NCBI RefSeq assembly: GCF_047501465.1
Contig: NZ_JAZDRL010000002.1
Location: 372,001 to 436,000 of the forward strand
Origin: Pseudochelatococcus sp047501465
Lineage (GTDB): Bacteria > Pseudomonadota > Alphaproteobacteria > Rhizobiales > Beijerinckiaceae
Direction: 5' to 3'
DNA: 64,000 nucleotides
Under the pieces are notes generated by a model. That model was not told where the DNA came from. It made no database searches and saw nothing but the letters and a program-made list of their open reading frames with translations. Numbering within the stretch: position 1 is the first letter of the stretch; each line of letters begins with the position of its first letter. Both the position numbers and the translations under genes were made by a program. Of the stretch, positions 1 to 8,413 are shown one piece after another.

Positions 1-354
1 AGGCGTCGTCAGCTCAATCTCGCCGCGCGATTTGCGCTGTGCGTTAAGAACCGCCTTGAGGAACGACATGGTAGCAACGCCAGGGATTTCCAAAGGATAC
101 TGGAACGCCAGAAACACACCCTTGGCCGCACGCTCATGCGGATCCATCTCAAGAATGTTCTCACCGTTGAGCAGCACTTCGCCTTCAAGAACCTCATAAT
201 CATCTTTACCGGCAATAACATAGCTCAGCGTTGACTTGCCTGATCCATTCGGGCCCATGATGGCGGCCACTTCACCATCCTTCACGGTCAGGTCAAGACC
301 GTTCAGGATGCGATTGCCTTCTATTTCCACCACCAGGTTTTTGATTTCGATCAT
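1..354 (-). CDS. sufC: SufC, Fe-S cluster assembly ATPase (partial, C-terminus beyond window)
   Basis: Translating the minus strand from ATG at 354 gives 118 residues of an ABC-type ATPase that runs off the left edge. It begins MIEIKNLVVEIEG and has a Walker A GPNGSGKST near residues 34-42, followed by the SufC-typical stretch ending FLAFQYPLEIPGV near residues 82-94. SufC is the ATPase of the SufBCD scaffold complex, which builds Fe-S clusters in the cytoplasm. It lies about 90 bases downstream of sufB on the same strand, consistent with one suf operon. The signature motif and Walker B are outside the window, so integrity of the gene cannot be judged. Confidence 0.95.
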   Translation of the reverse strand, partial: MIEIKNLVVEIEGNRILNGLDLTVKDGEVAAIMGPNGSGKSTLSYVIAGKDDYEVLEGEVLLNGENILEMDPHERAAKGVFLAFQYPLEIPGVATMSFLKAVLNAQRKSRGEIELTTP

Positions 355-445
355 TTTTGTTTCCCTTAAATCCTTCATAGTGACGCCGGCAAGGCTGGGT
401 GCCTCAATCATCAGGCAGCAACCAACCCCCCTTCGGTGTCGACGA

Positions 446-1918
446 TTATCCCACTGAACCTTCAAGGCTGATCGAAATCAGCTTTTGCGCCTCGACAGCA
501 AATTCCATAGGCAATTGCTGCAGCACTTCCTTGACAAAGCCATTCACGATCAAAGCCGTCGCCTCTTCAGCATCAAGCCCGCGCTGGAGGCAGTAAAACA
601 GCTGATCATCCGAGATTTTCGATGTTGTGGCTTCATGCTCGAAGATAGCGCTGGCGTTCTTCGATTCAATGTAAGGCACCGTATGCGCCCCACATTTATC
701 GCCTATCAGCAGCGAGTCACAATTGGTGAAATTGCGTGCACCCGTCGCCCGCCGATGCGCAGACACCAAACCACGATAGGTATTCTCAGACCGCCCGGCC
801 GCAATACCCTTCGAAATGATACGGCTGGAGGTATTGCGCCCCAGATGGATCATCTTAGTGCCGGAATCGACCTGCTGATAACCGTTCGATATCGCGATGG
901 AATAGAACTCGCCCTGCGAATTATCGCCCCGCAAAATGCATGACGGATATTTCCACGTGATCGCCGATCCGGTTTCGACCTGCGTCCAGGAAATCTTTGA
1001 GTTCTTGCCCCGGCAATCGCCACGCTTGGTGACGAAGTTGTACACGCCACCCTTGCCCTCTGAATCGCCCGGATACCAATTCTGCACGGTGGAGTATTTA
1101 ATTTCGGCATCATCCAGCGCGATAAGCTCAACAACGGCTGCATGCAGCTGATTTTCATCACGCGCAGGCGCGGTGCAGCCCTCAAGATAGCTGACGTAAG
1201 AGCCCTTATCTGCGATGATAAGCGTGCGTTCAAACTGTCCCGTATTGCGCTCGTTGATGCGGAAGTAGGTGGACAGCTCCATGGGGCAGCGCACACCTTC
1301 CGGCACGTAAACGAATGATCCGTCCGTAAACACGGCAGAATTCAACGTGGCAAAGTAGTTATCCGTCACAGGTACCACGGTACCGAGGTACTTCTTTACC
1401 AGCTCTGGATATTCGCGGATAGCCTCGGAGATCGGGCAGAAAATCACACCCGCCTTGCGCAACTCTTCCTTGAAGGTTGTGACGACTGACACGGAGTCAA
1501 ACACCGCATCCACAGCCACCCGGCGTGAAGGCTCAACGCCCGCCAGTATCTCCTGCTCACGCAAGGGAATGCCAAGCTTCTCATATGTTTTGAGAATTTC
1601 GGGATCGACCTCATCGAGCGATTTAGGCGCAGCATTCAACTTCGGAGCTGCATAATAGTACAACTCTTGATAATCGATCTTTGGATAATTCACGCGCGCC
1701 CAGTCTGGCTCACGCAGGATGACCCAGCGCCGATAGGCATCAAGGCGCCATTCCGTCATCCACTCAGGCTCGCCTTTTTTAGCCGAGATCAGGCGAACGA
1801 TATCCTCATTCAGGCCCTTCGGGGCCTTATCGACCTCAAGCACAGTTTCGAACCCGTACTTATACTGATCAACATCGAGCGCGCGAACGCTATCGATGGT
1901 CTCCTGCACCGCAGACAT
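446..1918 (-). CDS. sufB: SufB, Fe-S cluster assembly scaffold protein
   Basis: This 490-residue protein matches SufB in length and content, with the family landmarks VPEGVRCPMELSTYF, EGCTAPA and the C-terminal block GDKCGAHTVPY leading into the EHEATTSKI stretch. SufB is the scaffold subunit of SufBCD, on which clusters are assembled from cysteine-derived sulfur. A GTG lies directly in front of the ATG at 1918. I chose the ATG because an AGGAG sits 7 bases before it but only 4 before the GTG. A cysteine desulfurase lies just upstream and sufC just downstream, so the order desulfurase-sufB-sufC supports a single transcript. The gene looks intact. Confidence 0.97.
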   Translation of the reverse strand: MSAVQETIDSVRALDVDQYKYGFETVLEVDKAPKGLNEDIVRLISAKKGEPEWMTEWRLDAYRRWVILREPDWARVNYPKIDYQELYYYAAPKLNAAPKSLDEVDPEILKTYEKLGIPLREQEILAGVEPSRRVAVDAVFDSVSVVTTFKEELRKAGVIFCPISEAIREYPELVKKYLGTVVPVTDNYFATLNSAVFTDGSFVYVPEGVRCPMELSTYFRINERNTGQFERTLIIADKGSYVSYLEGCTAPARDENQLHAAVVELIALDDAEIKYSTVQNWYPGDSEGKGGVYNFVTKRGDCRGKNSKISWTQVETGSAITWKYPSCILRGDNSQGEFYSIAISNGYQQVDSGTKMIHLGRNTSSRIISKGIAAGRSENTYRGLVSAHRRATGARNFTNCDSLLIGDKCGAHTVPYIESKNASAIFEHEATTSKISDDQLFYCLQRGLDAEEATALIVNGFVKEVLQQLPMEFAVEAQKLISISLEGSVG

Positions 1919-1973
1919 CACACAACTCCTGTCGCAGTTTCAAGGACTGCGGGTTGTTATGGCACGCATCACG

Positions 1974-3194
1974 TCAAGCCGCATGGCGACCTTTCTGACG
2001 GGATATAAGCATGCCAACGGCTTTTTCCAAAGCCGTCACGAAAAATTCAACATCGCTCTCGCATGAGGACCAGCCAAAACTGACCCTTAACGCTCCTTCC
2101 GCCACATCTGGCGCCACCGACATGGCTTCAAGCACATGCGAGCGCCGAACCTTGCCGGAAGAACAGGCCGATCCGGAGGAAACCGCGACACCAGCGAGAT
2201 CAAGCGCCATCAGCATCGTTTCCGCCTTTAGCCCCGGCACCGCAAAGGCACTGGTATTACCAAGACGAGGCGCTTCCCCACCAAACAATACTGCTTGCGG
2301 TAACATAGCAAACAATCGTTGTTCGAATCCATCACGCAACGAATATAAGCGCGCTGGATACGCGTTGATGTCGTTCAATGCAAGCTCTGCGGCCACGCCA
2401 AAGCCTGCAATGCCTGCAACATTCTCTGTACCAGCGCGTCGTCCTCGCTCCTGTCCACCGCCACGCACAAGCGGCGCGCCAAGGTCCACCCCATGGGCTG
2501 CAAGTATAAGCGCACCAACACCTTGCGGCCCGCCGAGCTTGTGCGCCGACAGCGTCAGCATATCAACACCAAGCTCCCCGATATCGATCGCGATACGTCC
2601 GGCCACCTGCACAGCATCCGTATGGATTATCCCGCCTGCATTGTGCACAAGCGCTGCAATCTCTCTGATGGGTTGCAGCACCCCTGTTTCGCTGTTCGCC
2701 ATCTGCACGCTGACAAGGAACGACGCCTCAGGCTCATTCTGCACAAATGAGGCCAGCCTATCAGCAAGCCATTCAAGCTGCAGCACACCTGCCTGATCTA
2801 CGGGAATGCGCTCAATATACTCGGACGCGAACCCTCCTCCCGCCAGCACGCTGGGATGCTCTGTCGCGCCAATAAAAAGTCGCGTTATCGGGCGCGACGC
2901 TTCAACCTTACAACCGTTGATAGAGCAAGCACCGGTAAGCCGCACAAGCGGCGTCAATGCCATTGTATTGGCCTCGGAGCCGCCAGCGGTAAAGATGACA
3001 TCTTCGGCCCGCGCACCAACAAGCGCCGCGACTTGCGCGCGCGCATCCTCAATCCGCTTATGAGCCGCACGGCCTTCCGTGTGCACCGATGACGGGTTAC
3101 CGCATTGCGCAAGCGCCTGCGTCATGGCGGCCAGCACCTCAGGGCGCAAAGGGGCCGTTGCATTGAAATCGAGATAAACTCGCGCTCTCGTCAT
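1974..3194 (-). CDS. Cysteine desulfurase (class V aminotransferase, NifS/IscS-like) of the suf cluster
   Basis: A 406-residue PLP enzyme that releases sulfur from cysteine for Fe-S assembly. The PLP-binding lysine is in LSAHKLGGPQG (K219), with GGSEAN near residue 71 and HTDAVQ near 191 as other fold markers. The mobile catalytic loop SSGSACSSG (catalytic Cys near 344) is the long-loop, NifS/IscS-like type rather than the SufS type, although the gene sits directly before sufB. Alphaproteobacterial suf operons commonly carry such an IscS-like enzyme at their start. Upstream of the ATG there is only a weak AAGAGAG ribosome site. I leave the symbol blank because iscS, nifS and sufS are all used for this position. 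Confidence 0.93.
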   Translation of the reverse strand: MTRARVYLDFNATAPLRPEVLAAMTQALAQCGNPSSVHTEGRAAHKRIEDARAQVAALVGARAEDVIFTAGGSEANTMALTPLVRLTGACSINGCKVEASRPITRLFIGATEHPSVLAGGGFASEYIERIPVDQAGVLQLEWLADRLASFVQNEPEASFLVSVQMANSETGVLQPIREIAALVHNAGGIIHTDAVQVAGRIAIDIGELGVDMLTLSAHKLGGPQGVGALILAAHGVDLGAPLVRGGGQERGRRAGTENVAGIAGFGVAAELALNDINAYPARLYSLRDGFEQRLFAMLPQAVLFGGEAPRLGNTSAFAVPGLKAETMLMALDLAGVAVSSGSACSSGKVRRSHVLEAMSVAPDVAEGALRVSFGWSSCESDVEFFVTALEKAVGMLISRQKGRHAA

Positions 3195-3784
3195 TCGATC
3201 AGCTCTCTTGCAGCTTCAATACAGGCACAGACATATTTGCACGGATGCACGCTTGCGTAACCATTTCAACCATGCCCTCCCAATCCGTTGTCGCAATATG
3301 CTTGCTTTTCCCCCCCACCATTGTGGTACAGAGACTGCATGATATGTCACGTAACGTTATGTCAGAATAATCATTCAGGAACTAATGTAGCAAAACACCA
3401 GTCTCTGTAATGCATATTCTGGCGACTAATGCGTTGTCGCTTCAAATTTTTGCTTTGGCATTCAATCCATGTGGCTGATGCTGTAACTGCTAAAATTAAA
3501 TAGAGCAACGCGCACTAAAGGCCAAGCTGTCATGCCCATCACTTCGACAGTCCCTTATCTGCCCACTCGCCATAATATATGGGCCTTTGCGGCAGCAATT
3601 GGATGCAGAAGCTGTGGCACTTCGTTTCTTTACTAATGCGTAAGCTGCATTACGCATCGTCAGAGTAGTTGCATTGTTGCTTAAATATAAGCCATGCTGC
3701 AATCTGCTCTAAATTCTATAATTTTCCGCAACTTACGTTCAGTTTGAGATCACACTGAACGCAAACTGCTATATATGGTGTTAG
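3195..3784. other. 590-base intergenic region between suf cluster and hydrolase gene
   Basis: A divergent promoter region serving the leftward suf genes and the rightward hydrolase. Short open frames on the minus strand (for example 3496-3702) have no recognisable protein content or ribosome site. I see no RNA gene. An IscR gene, often found here in alphaproteobacterial suf loci, is absent. Confidence 0.5.
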
Positions 3785-4447
3785 ATGCCTGAGATCATTT
3801 TTTCCGGTCCATCCGGTCGCATAGAGGGACGTTATCATCCTGCCAAGGAAAGGGGCGCGCCGATTGCACTCATCCTGCACCCGCACCCACAGTTCGGCGG
3901 CACAATGAACAACCAGATTGTTTACAATCTGTATTACACGTTCGTGAAGCGTGGTTTCTCGGCATTAAGGTTCAATTTTCGTGGCGTTGGCCGCTCTCAA
4001 GGCAATTTTGACCATGGTGCAGGCGAGTTGTCGGATGCAGCTGCAGCGCTTGATTGGGTGCAGTCCGTAAACCCGGAAGCGCGCAATTGCTGGATCGCAG
4101 GCGTCTCCTTTGGCGCATGGATCGGCATGCAATTGCTGATGCGCCGGCCAGAGGTCGAGGGCTTCCTGTCAATTGCAGCGATGGCAAACCGTTATGATTT
4201 CTCGTTCCTGGCACCATGCCCTTCATCGGGCCTGTTCATTCACGGCGAGCAGGATCGTGTTGCCCCCCTGCGGGAAGTGATTAGCGTCATCGAGAAGGTG
4301 AAGACGCAAAAAGGCATCCTGATCGAGCATGCAATCATTCCTGGCGCGAACCACTTTTTCGATGGTCAGGTCGAGCCATTGATCGCAACTGTGGATTCAT
4401 ACCTTGATAAACGCCTGGGCCCTGTTGCATCCGAAGAAAATGCGTGA
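3785..4447 (+). CDS. Alpha/beta hydrolase (COG2945-type serine hydrolase)
   Basis: A 220-residue cytosolic alpha/beta hydrolase. The oxyanion region LHPHPQFGGTMNN (31-43) is characteristic of the COG2945 group. The nucleophile elbow GVSFG places the serine at 108, the acid is in GEQDRV (D157) and the histidine in GANHFF (H190), so a full catalytic triad is present. There is no signal peptide. The substrate of this group is not established, and nothing in the neighbourhood suggests one. It lies divergently from the suf cluster and is followed by tRNA-Leu, so it is probably transcribed alone. Confidence 0.88.
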   Translation: MPEIIFSGPSGRIEGRYHPAKERGAPIALILHPHPQFGGTMNNQIVYNLYYTFVKRGFSALRFNFRGVGRSQGNFDHGAGELSDAAAALDWVQSVNPEARNCWIAGVSFGAWIGMQLLMRRPEVEGFLSIAAMANRYDFSFLAPCPSSGLFIHGEQDRVAPLREVISVIEKVKTQKGILIEHAIIPGANHFFDGQVEPLIATVDSYLDKRLGPVASEENA

Positions 4448-4534
4448 CAAATAATGCATGATAACCTTAGGCGTTCGGCAGATTGACGAATGCCTAAAGG
4501 CTCGGTGCAGGATATTGTACCGTGCACATCAGAT

Positions 4535-4618
4535 GCGGACGTGGCGGAATTGGTATACGCATGGCACTTAAAATGCCACGCCTCTGGCTTGCGGGTTCGA
4601 GTCCCGCCGTCCGCACCA
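4535..4618 (+). tRNA. tRNA-Leu(TAA)
   Basis: A complete cloverleaf with acceptor GCGGACG pairing to CGTCCGC, encoded CCA, and the long variable arm of a class II tRNA. The anticodon loop CTTAAAA gives anticodon TAA. The T-arm contains GGGTTCGAGTCCC. Confidence 0.97.
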
Positions 4619-4690
4619 TATTATAGAACAACATTTCCGTTGAACTATCGGTTGGCTGCAACCTGCACCTGCAGGATGGAAGCGAGAAGC

Positions 4691-4906
4691 TCATCCTGCA
4701 GTGAGCAATACCAGAATTATTAACATGCCCAAAGCCATGGCAATTGCTGCAATTATAAAAGCAGGATAGCCGAACAGAACAATCAACAAAAGCCAGATCA
4801 TTCCCAGATTGGCTGTAAACCACAGCTTGGCCGACAACCCTCCGCGAACGGCATCTCGCAATAACCAGCCCAACAAGGGCAAGGAATAGGCAAACCTGAG
4901 CAACAT
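4691..4906 (-). CDS. Small two-helix membrane protein, unknown function
   Basis: A 71-residue protein with two strongly hydrophobic segments, roughly residues 28-47 and 50-69 (LGMIWLLLIVLFGYPAF, then AMALGMLIILVLL), and a basic N-terminal part. AAGGA lies 7 bases before the ATG, which argues for real translation. I do not recognise a family. It stands alone between tRNA-Leu and the secretion-chaperone locus. Confidence 0.6.
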   Translation of the reverse strand: MLLRFAYSLPLLGWLLRDAVRGGLSAKLWFTANLGMIWLLLIVLFGYPAFIIAAIAMALGMLIILVLLTAG

Positions 4907-5034
4907 CGCATTTTCCTTACAGCAACAGCTTGTATAGCCAGGATATCCAGCCCCTGTTGCTACTTACAGAAATTGAGATTGCTTAAATGACGGTCTCTAG
5001 CAAGAGGATGCATTGTCGCAGCAAAATGCACAAA

Positions 5035-5062
5035 GGTCAGGCAAAGAACACTCTGCCTGACC
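5035..5062 (-). terminator. Stem-loop terminator of the chaperone/secreted-protein pair
   Basis: A perfect 9-bp stem (GGTCAGGCA with TGCCTGACC, 10-base loop), followed on the minus strand by TTTGTG. It sits about 95 bases after the stop of the 86-residue protein and probably ends that transcript. Its position argues that this short protein really stops at 5155. Confidence 0.65.
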
Positions 5063-5154
5063 TCACCAAAGCGCCAGCTAAAAGTAATGATGCTTTCCAG
5101 AAACATCCATTGCTTCAAGCCTATCAATTTCAATAATTGGCCTGAATCGAGATG

Positions 5155-5415
5155 CTATCGCGCTAGCCGTGATGGAGAAAACGGTGGAGTTGAAGGGGTG
5201 GAATGCTGCGCTACGGTCCGATCAGCTAAACTCGTACCCCCATCACTAATGCCCTTAGGGAGAGTAGACTTAGCAAGCACTGGCGATGTCCCAGATGCAA
5301 CTGTAACATTCCGCCCCCAAACCTGCCCACTACCAGACGATGCGACGTTATTGCCCGTCTGCATCTGAACAGAACCAATCGTATTCGCAGTTGAATTGCC
5401 ACTAATGCTCGACAT
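5155..5415 (-). CDS. Short Ser/Thr/Gly-rich protein, candidate type III secretion substrate
   Basis: An 86-residue protein starting MSSISGNSTANTIGSVQMQ, rich in Ser, Thr, Gly and Asn, with no hydrophobic segment and no Sec signal. AGAGG lies 7 bases before the ATG. It starts 49 bases after a CesT-like chaperone gene and is followed by a stem-loop, so the two form a small operon. That arrangement and the N-terminal composition resemble type III secreted substrates, and the much longer candidate effector at 53755 starts in the same style (MSISSAPPSTS). The secretion role is inferred. Its small size could mean it is only the N-terminal relic of a longer effector. Confidence 0.5.
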   Translation of the reverse strand: MSSISGNSTANTIGSVQMQTGNNVASSGSGQVWGRNVTVASGTSPVLAKSTLPKGISDGGTSLADRTVAQHSTPSTPPFSPSRLAR

Positions 5416-5464
5416 GAATACACCTCTTCAAATATATACATCGCCACGATGATATAATCAGAAC

Positions 5465-5947
5465 TCAAATTCGCACAAATGCTTCCTCACCTGTTACGTT
5501 TGAGATAACAACGCGATCATGATCGCCGCGAGAGAGCGCTTCAAACAACGACCCCTTCAAGAATTCAATTTGATCTACAGCAGCCCTCAGTTTTTCCTGA
5601 AAACGCTCCTGCGTCAGATCACTAAGCGGCACAATGTCTGACCATACGATCTGACCGTGCTGCTCATCAACCGTCAGCGCTCCTTCTCCGTTAAATACGG
5701 AATAGTGGCATTCTGCTGATAAACGGCGGAAAAACCCGTCATCGTTCGTTGGGATGGAGCCAAGCGGCCCATAAATTACAAATGCATCTCGCGATCCATC
5801 GTAAAGGATGTTGAGCGCATGATCATCAAACATCAAGCCCACAAAGCCTTGTTCGCCAAAGGTCAAGCCGGAAAGACCAATATACTTTCCAAAACCCGAC
5901 AAAAGCGTTTCCGCATCCAAAGAGACCGCTGCACGAACATCGCTCAT
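5465..5947 (-). CDS. CesT-like type III secretion chaperone
   Basis: A 160-residue acidic protein with the layout of class I type III chaperones: an N-terminal helix LLSGFGKYIGLSGL, then strands FGEQGFVGLMFDD and ALNILYD, then FVIYGPLGSIP, a central DGFFRRLSAE helix, strands around GALTVDEQHGQIVW, and a C-terminal helix from residue 112 on. Such proteins bind the N-terminus of an effector and hold it for the injectisome. I chose the ATG at 5947 over the preceding TTG because AGGAG is 7 bases before it. The adjacent downstream gene encodes a short secreted-type protein. The family call rests on pattern similarity, not a profile search. Confidence 0.65.
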   Translation of the reverse strand: MSDVRAAVSLDAETLLSGFGKYIGLSGLTFGEQGFVGLMFDDHALNILYDGSRDAFVIYGPLGSIPTNDDGFFRRLSAECHYSVFNGEGALTVDEQHGQIVWSDIVPLSDLTQERFQEKLRAAVDQIEFLKGSLFEALSRGDHDRVVISNVTGEEAFVRI

Positions 5948-6385
5948 CAAACTGCTCCTGAACTTTAACTCAAGCCCAAAACCCTCATTACCAAGCGAGT
6001 AGCTTAATATATGCGAGAAATGGGGAATTACAAAATAGATTCAGCTGACAATTATGAAATAAATGTCACCTCGTTTTGCATAGAAAAACTCAACACTCCT
6101 AAATGCTGACAAGAAAGCAAGATTTTCTTAAACACTACACACGGGTAAAATTTGAATATGCGTACCTAATATTTTCTAATGTTACCTCAAAAACGAAATA
6201 TGTCAACAGTCCGCCATTTTTAGCACCTTGATGGCCCAAAATTGCCATATTTTCAACACGCTTGCCAAACGCAATCCAGCTGCGACTCTGTTGCGCTACT
6301 CGAAAAGCGAGAGCCGTAATATAATGGTTGGTAATAAGCTTAATTATTTAAGCTCTTATTTTCGCGCATGCGCACGGAGTGTTTC
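5948..6385. other. AT-rich divergent intergenic region
   Basis: About 440 bases between the leftward chaperone gene and the rightward haemoglobin gene. It is clearly more AT-rich than the surrounding genes. I see no convincing gene or RNA. It must hold the promoters of both flanking transcripts. Confidence 0.5.
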
Positions 6386-6901
6386 ATGGAAGAAGATGCA
6401 GGGCGCAGAGCGCAGATTATTGCTGAGATTACGGCTCAGACTGGTATAGACGACAAGATGATCTCGGATCTCGTCGATGTCTTTTATGGCCGTGTACGTG
6501 AAGATGCAGTGCTCGGCCCAATCTTTAATGCGCATGTGTCGGATTGGGATAATCACTTGTCCCAAATGCGCCTTTTCTGGTCGTCTGTCGCACTTATGAG
6601 CGGTCGGTATCATGGGCGACCGATGCCAAAGCATATGAATCTGCCTATCGACTCACGACATTTTGATCTCTGGCTGAAACTCTTTATGCAAGTGGCGCAA
6701 GATGTATGCCCGCCAAAAGCCGCTGAGCACTTCATTGAGCGCGCACGCCGGATTGCCGAAAGCCTTGAATATGGAGTGGCTGCAAAAAACGGCGCCATAC
6801 TTAAACGCGATGAGCGCTTTATCAATCCGCAATTATCAACTGAAGTTGCGCTCGAAGATACCAGTCCCCCTCCCCGAAAGGTGGCAGGAGGGAGGGCATA
6901 A
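6386..6901 (+). CDS. Group III truncated haemoglobin
   Basis: A 171-residue haem protein of the 2/2 globin fold, group III. Marker segments are FYGRVREDAVLGPIF, then HLSQMRLFWSSVALMSGRYHG, then MNLPIDSRHFDLWL, which contains the probable proximal histidine. Group III trHbs are linked to oxygen or nitric oxide chemistry, but the exact role is not settled. I place the start at 6386 because GGAG is 6 bases upstream. An ATG at 6368 lacks a site. The C-terminal 45 residues are longer than the globin fold and of low complexity. It has no operon partner. Confidence 0.88.
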   Translation: MEEDAGRRAQIIAEITAQTGIDDKMISDLVDVFYGRVREDAVLGPIFNAHVSDWDNHLSQMRLFWSSVALMSGRYHGRPMPKHMNLPIDSRHFDLWLKLFMQVAQDVCPPKAAEHFIERARRIAESLEYGVAAKNGAILKRDERFINPQLSTEVALEDTSPPPRKVAGGRA

Positions 6902-6994
6902 GTCCTTAGGATGTGTAGTTTTTAATGATTTTTGAGACAGCGAGGCCAGAAACAGGAGCGCCTCGTTCAAATTTGCGCGTCCATCTTAGTCAAC

Positions 6995-7042
6995 TTCTGA
7001 TTCTCATTACCTCGAGCGCGGATGTTCTGCTAAGAATCAGAA
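6995..7042. repeat. Perfect 10-bp inverted repeat between convergent genes
   Basis: TTCTGATTCT at 6995-7004 is mirrored exactly by AGAATCAGAA at 7033-7042, with 28 bases between. Each arm contains a GANTC site, the target of the CcrM methylase that works with GcrA in alphaproteobacteria. There is no T-run, so it is not a standard terminator. Confidence 0.5.
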
Positions 7043-7178
7043 TTGCGCTCTAATCTTTATATTTTACTGCAACTTGCTCCAGAACATCGCGCGATAAATA
7101 ATATCCGCAGCGATGCCCTTTCTCTGTGCCTGCATTAAACCCTAGGATGATATCCATTCTGGTTTAATATTGTAGACC

Positions 7179-7403
7179 TTAAGCCTTCTTCACAAACTCG
7201 GTTTTAAGCACCAGACCTCTGACTTGCTTTGTATTTGCTTCCACTTCACCAGCATTTCCATTGAGGTGGATGTTTTTAATCATGGTGCCACGTTTCAATG
7301 TCTCTGAGGTGCCCTTCACCTTCAGATCCTTGATCAGGGTGACGGAATCCCCATCCGACAGCTTCGTTCCATTGCTATCCTTCACGATAACTTCGTCACT
7401 CAT
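7179..7403 (-). CDS. PhnA/YjdM-family protein, C-terminal domain only
   Basis: A 74-residue protein matching the C-terminal PhnA domain: VKDSNGTKLSDGDSVTLIKDL followed by LKRGTMIKNIHL and the end block VRGLVLKTEFVKK. Escherichia coli YjdM carries an additional N-terminal zinc ribbon, absent here. Despite the historical name it is not known to act on phosphonates. Its ATG overlaps the hslO stop by four bases (ATGA), indicating translational coupling as the last gene of the argD-argF-hslO operon. Confidence 0.85.
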   Translation of the reverse strand: MSDEVIVKDSNGTKLSDGDSVTLIKDLKVKGTSETLKRGTMIKNIHLNGNAGEVEANTKQVRGLVLKTEFVKKA

Positions 7404-8413
7404 AACTCATTTCCTTTTTCTACATTGACGCCCACATCCACCGGATTGATATCATAATGGCGTGAGCAGAACTCGCACGTCACACCAATCCGCCCATCAT
7501 CCCCCACCATGTGCTGGCGGTCGTCATCATCAAAACTTTTCAGCATTGTCAGGATACGCTCCTGATCGCACCGGCAGGCTTCATGCACGGGCTGGGTATC
7601 AAATACCCGCACTCCGCGCTCGTGGAACAGCCTGAACAGAAGCCGCTCACTCGATACGGTTGAGTCGATCAGCTCGTGATCTTCCACTGTATCGACCAGC
7701 AGATGGGCTTCCTGCCAACGATCATCGGCACTTGCCTCCTCGGCGCCGTTCTCGTCGACATTGATACCCTGGTCCTGCAGAGCATCAGCAACGTTCCCTG
7801 CTGCCTGCGGCAGAAACTGCACCAACAATCCGCCAGCACGATAGCCCATGCGCCGCGCATCGCCCACACCCATGATTTCCTCGCCAACGGCAAGGCGCAC
7901 CCGTGTTGGAATCTGCTCCGACTGCTGGAAATAAGTATGCGCGACATCTTCAAAGTCGCCCCCTTCCAGGGCGACGATGCCTTGATAGCGCGCCATATCT
8001 GCGCCCTGATCAACCGTTAACGCCAAATGACCCCGTCCGAGCAATGTGCCCGTCGATAGATCGCCAGCAGCTTCCGCAGCATGTACACGCTCCGCATCGA
8101 AACGGGCATAAGCGCGCAGACGATCTGGTGCATCAAAGTCCACCACGATCATCTCAATCGGACCGTCAGAACGCGTCTGCAGCTGGAACTGTCCGGTGAA
8201 CTTGAGTGCCGAGCCTAATAACGCCGTCAGCGCCGCCGCTTCACCGACCACCCTTGCAACCGCTGGCGGATATGCATGCCGTGCCAGGATCATATCGATC
8301 GCATGACCCAGGCGCACAACGCGCCCACGCACATCCAACCCCTCAACCGCGAAAGGCAATACGCTGTCATCCACGCCCCCGTGCGTGGCTACATTTTTTT
8401 CCTGAGCATTCAT
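7400..8413 (-). CDS. hslO: Hsp33, redox-regulated chaperone
   Basis: A 337-residue Hsp33. The N-terminal domain shows GEAAALTALLGSALKF and the C-terminus carries the redox zinc site as CxC (C280, C282) and CxxC (C313, C316), so the switch cysteines are all present. Hsp33 is a cytosolic holdase activated by oxidative unfolding of the zinc domain. It overlaps argF by four bases upstream and the PhnA-like gene downstream, so it is coupled to both. Placement after arginine genes is seen in other alphaproteobacteria. Confidence 0.96.
   Translation of the reverse strand: MNAQEKNVATHGGVDDSVLPFAVEGLDVRGRVVRLGHAIDMILARHAYPPAVARVVGEAAALTALLGSALKFTGQFQLQTRSDGPIEMIVVDFDAPDRLRAYARFDAERVHAAEAAGDLSTGTLLGRGHLALTVDQGADMARYQGIVALEGGDFEDVAHTYFQQSEQIPTRVRLAVGEEIMGVGDARRMGYRAGGLLVQFLPQAAGNVADALQDQGINVDENGAEEASADDRWQEAHLLVDTVEDHELIDSTVSSERLLFRLFHERGVRVFDTQPVHEACRCDQERILTMLKSFDDDDRQHMVGDDGRIGVTCEFCSRHYDINPVDVGVNVEKGNEL

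Noticed and set aside
2011..2796. Open frame of 261 codons on the plus strand
   Set aside because: Antisense to the cysteine desulfurase gene, low-complexity composition, no family features.
4960..5154. C-terminal extension of the 86-residue protein by reading through its TAG
   Set aside because: The frame stays open for about 64 codons, but it would run through a perfect terminator-like hairpin and has no effector-like composition.
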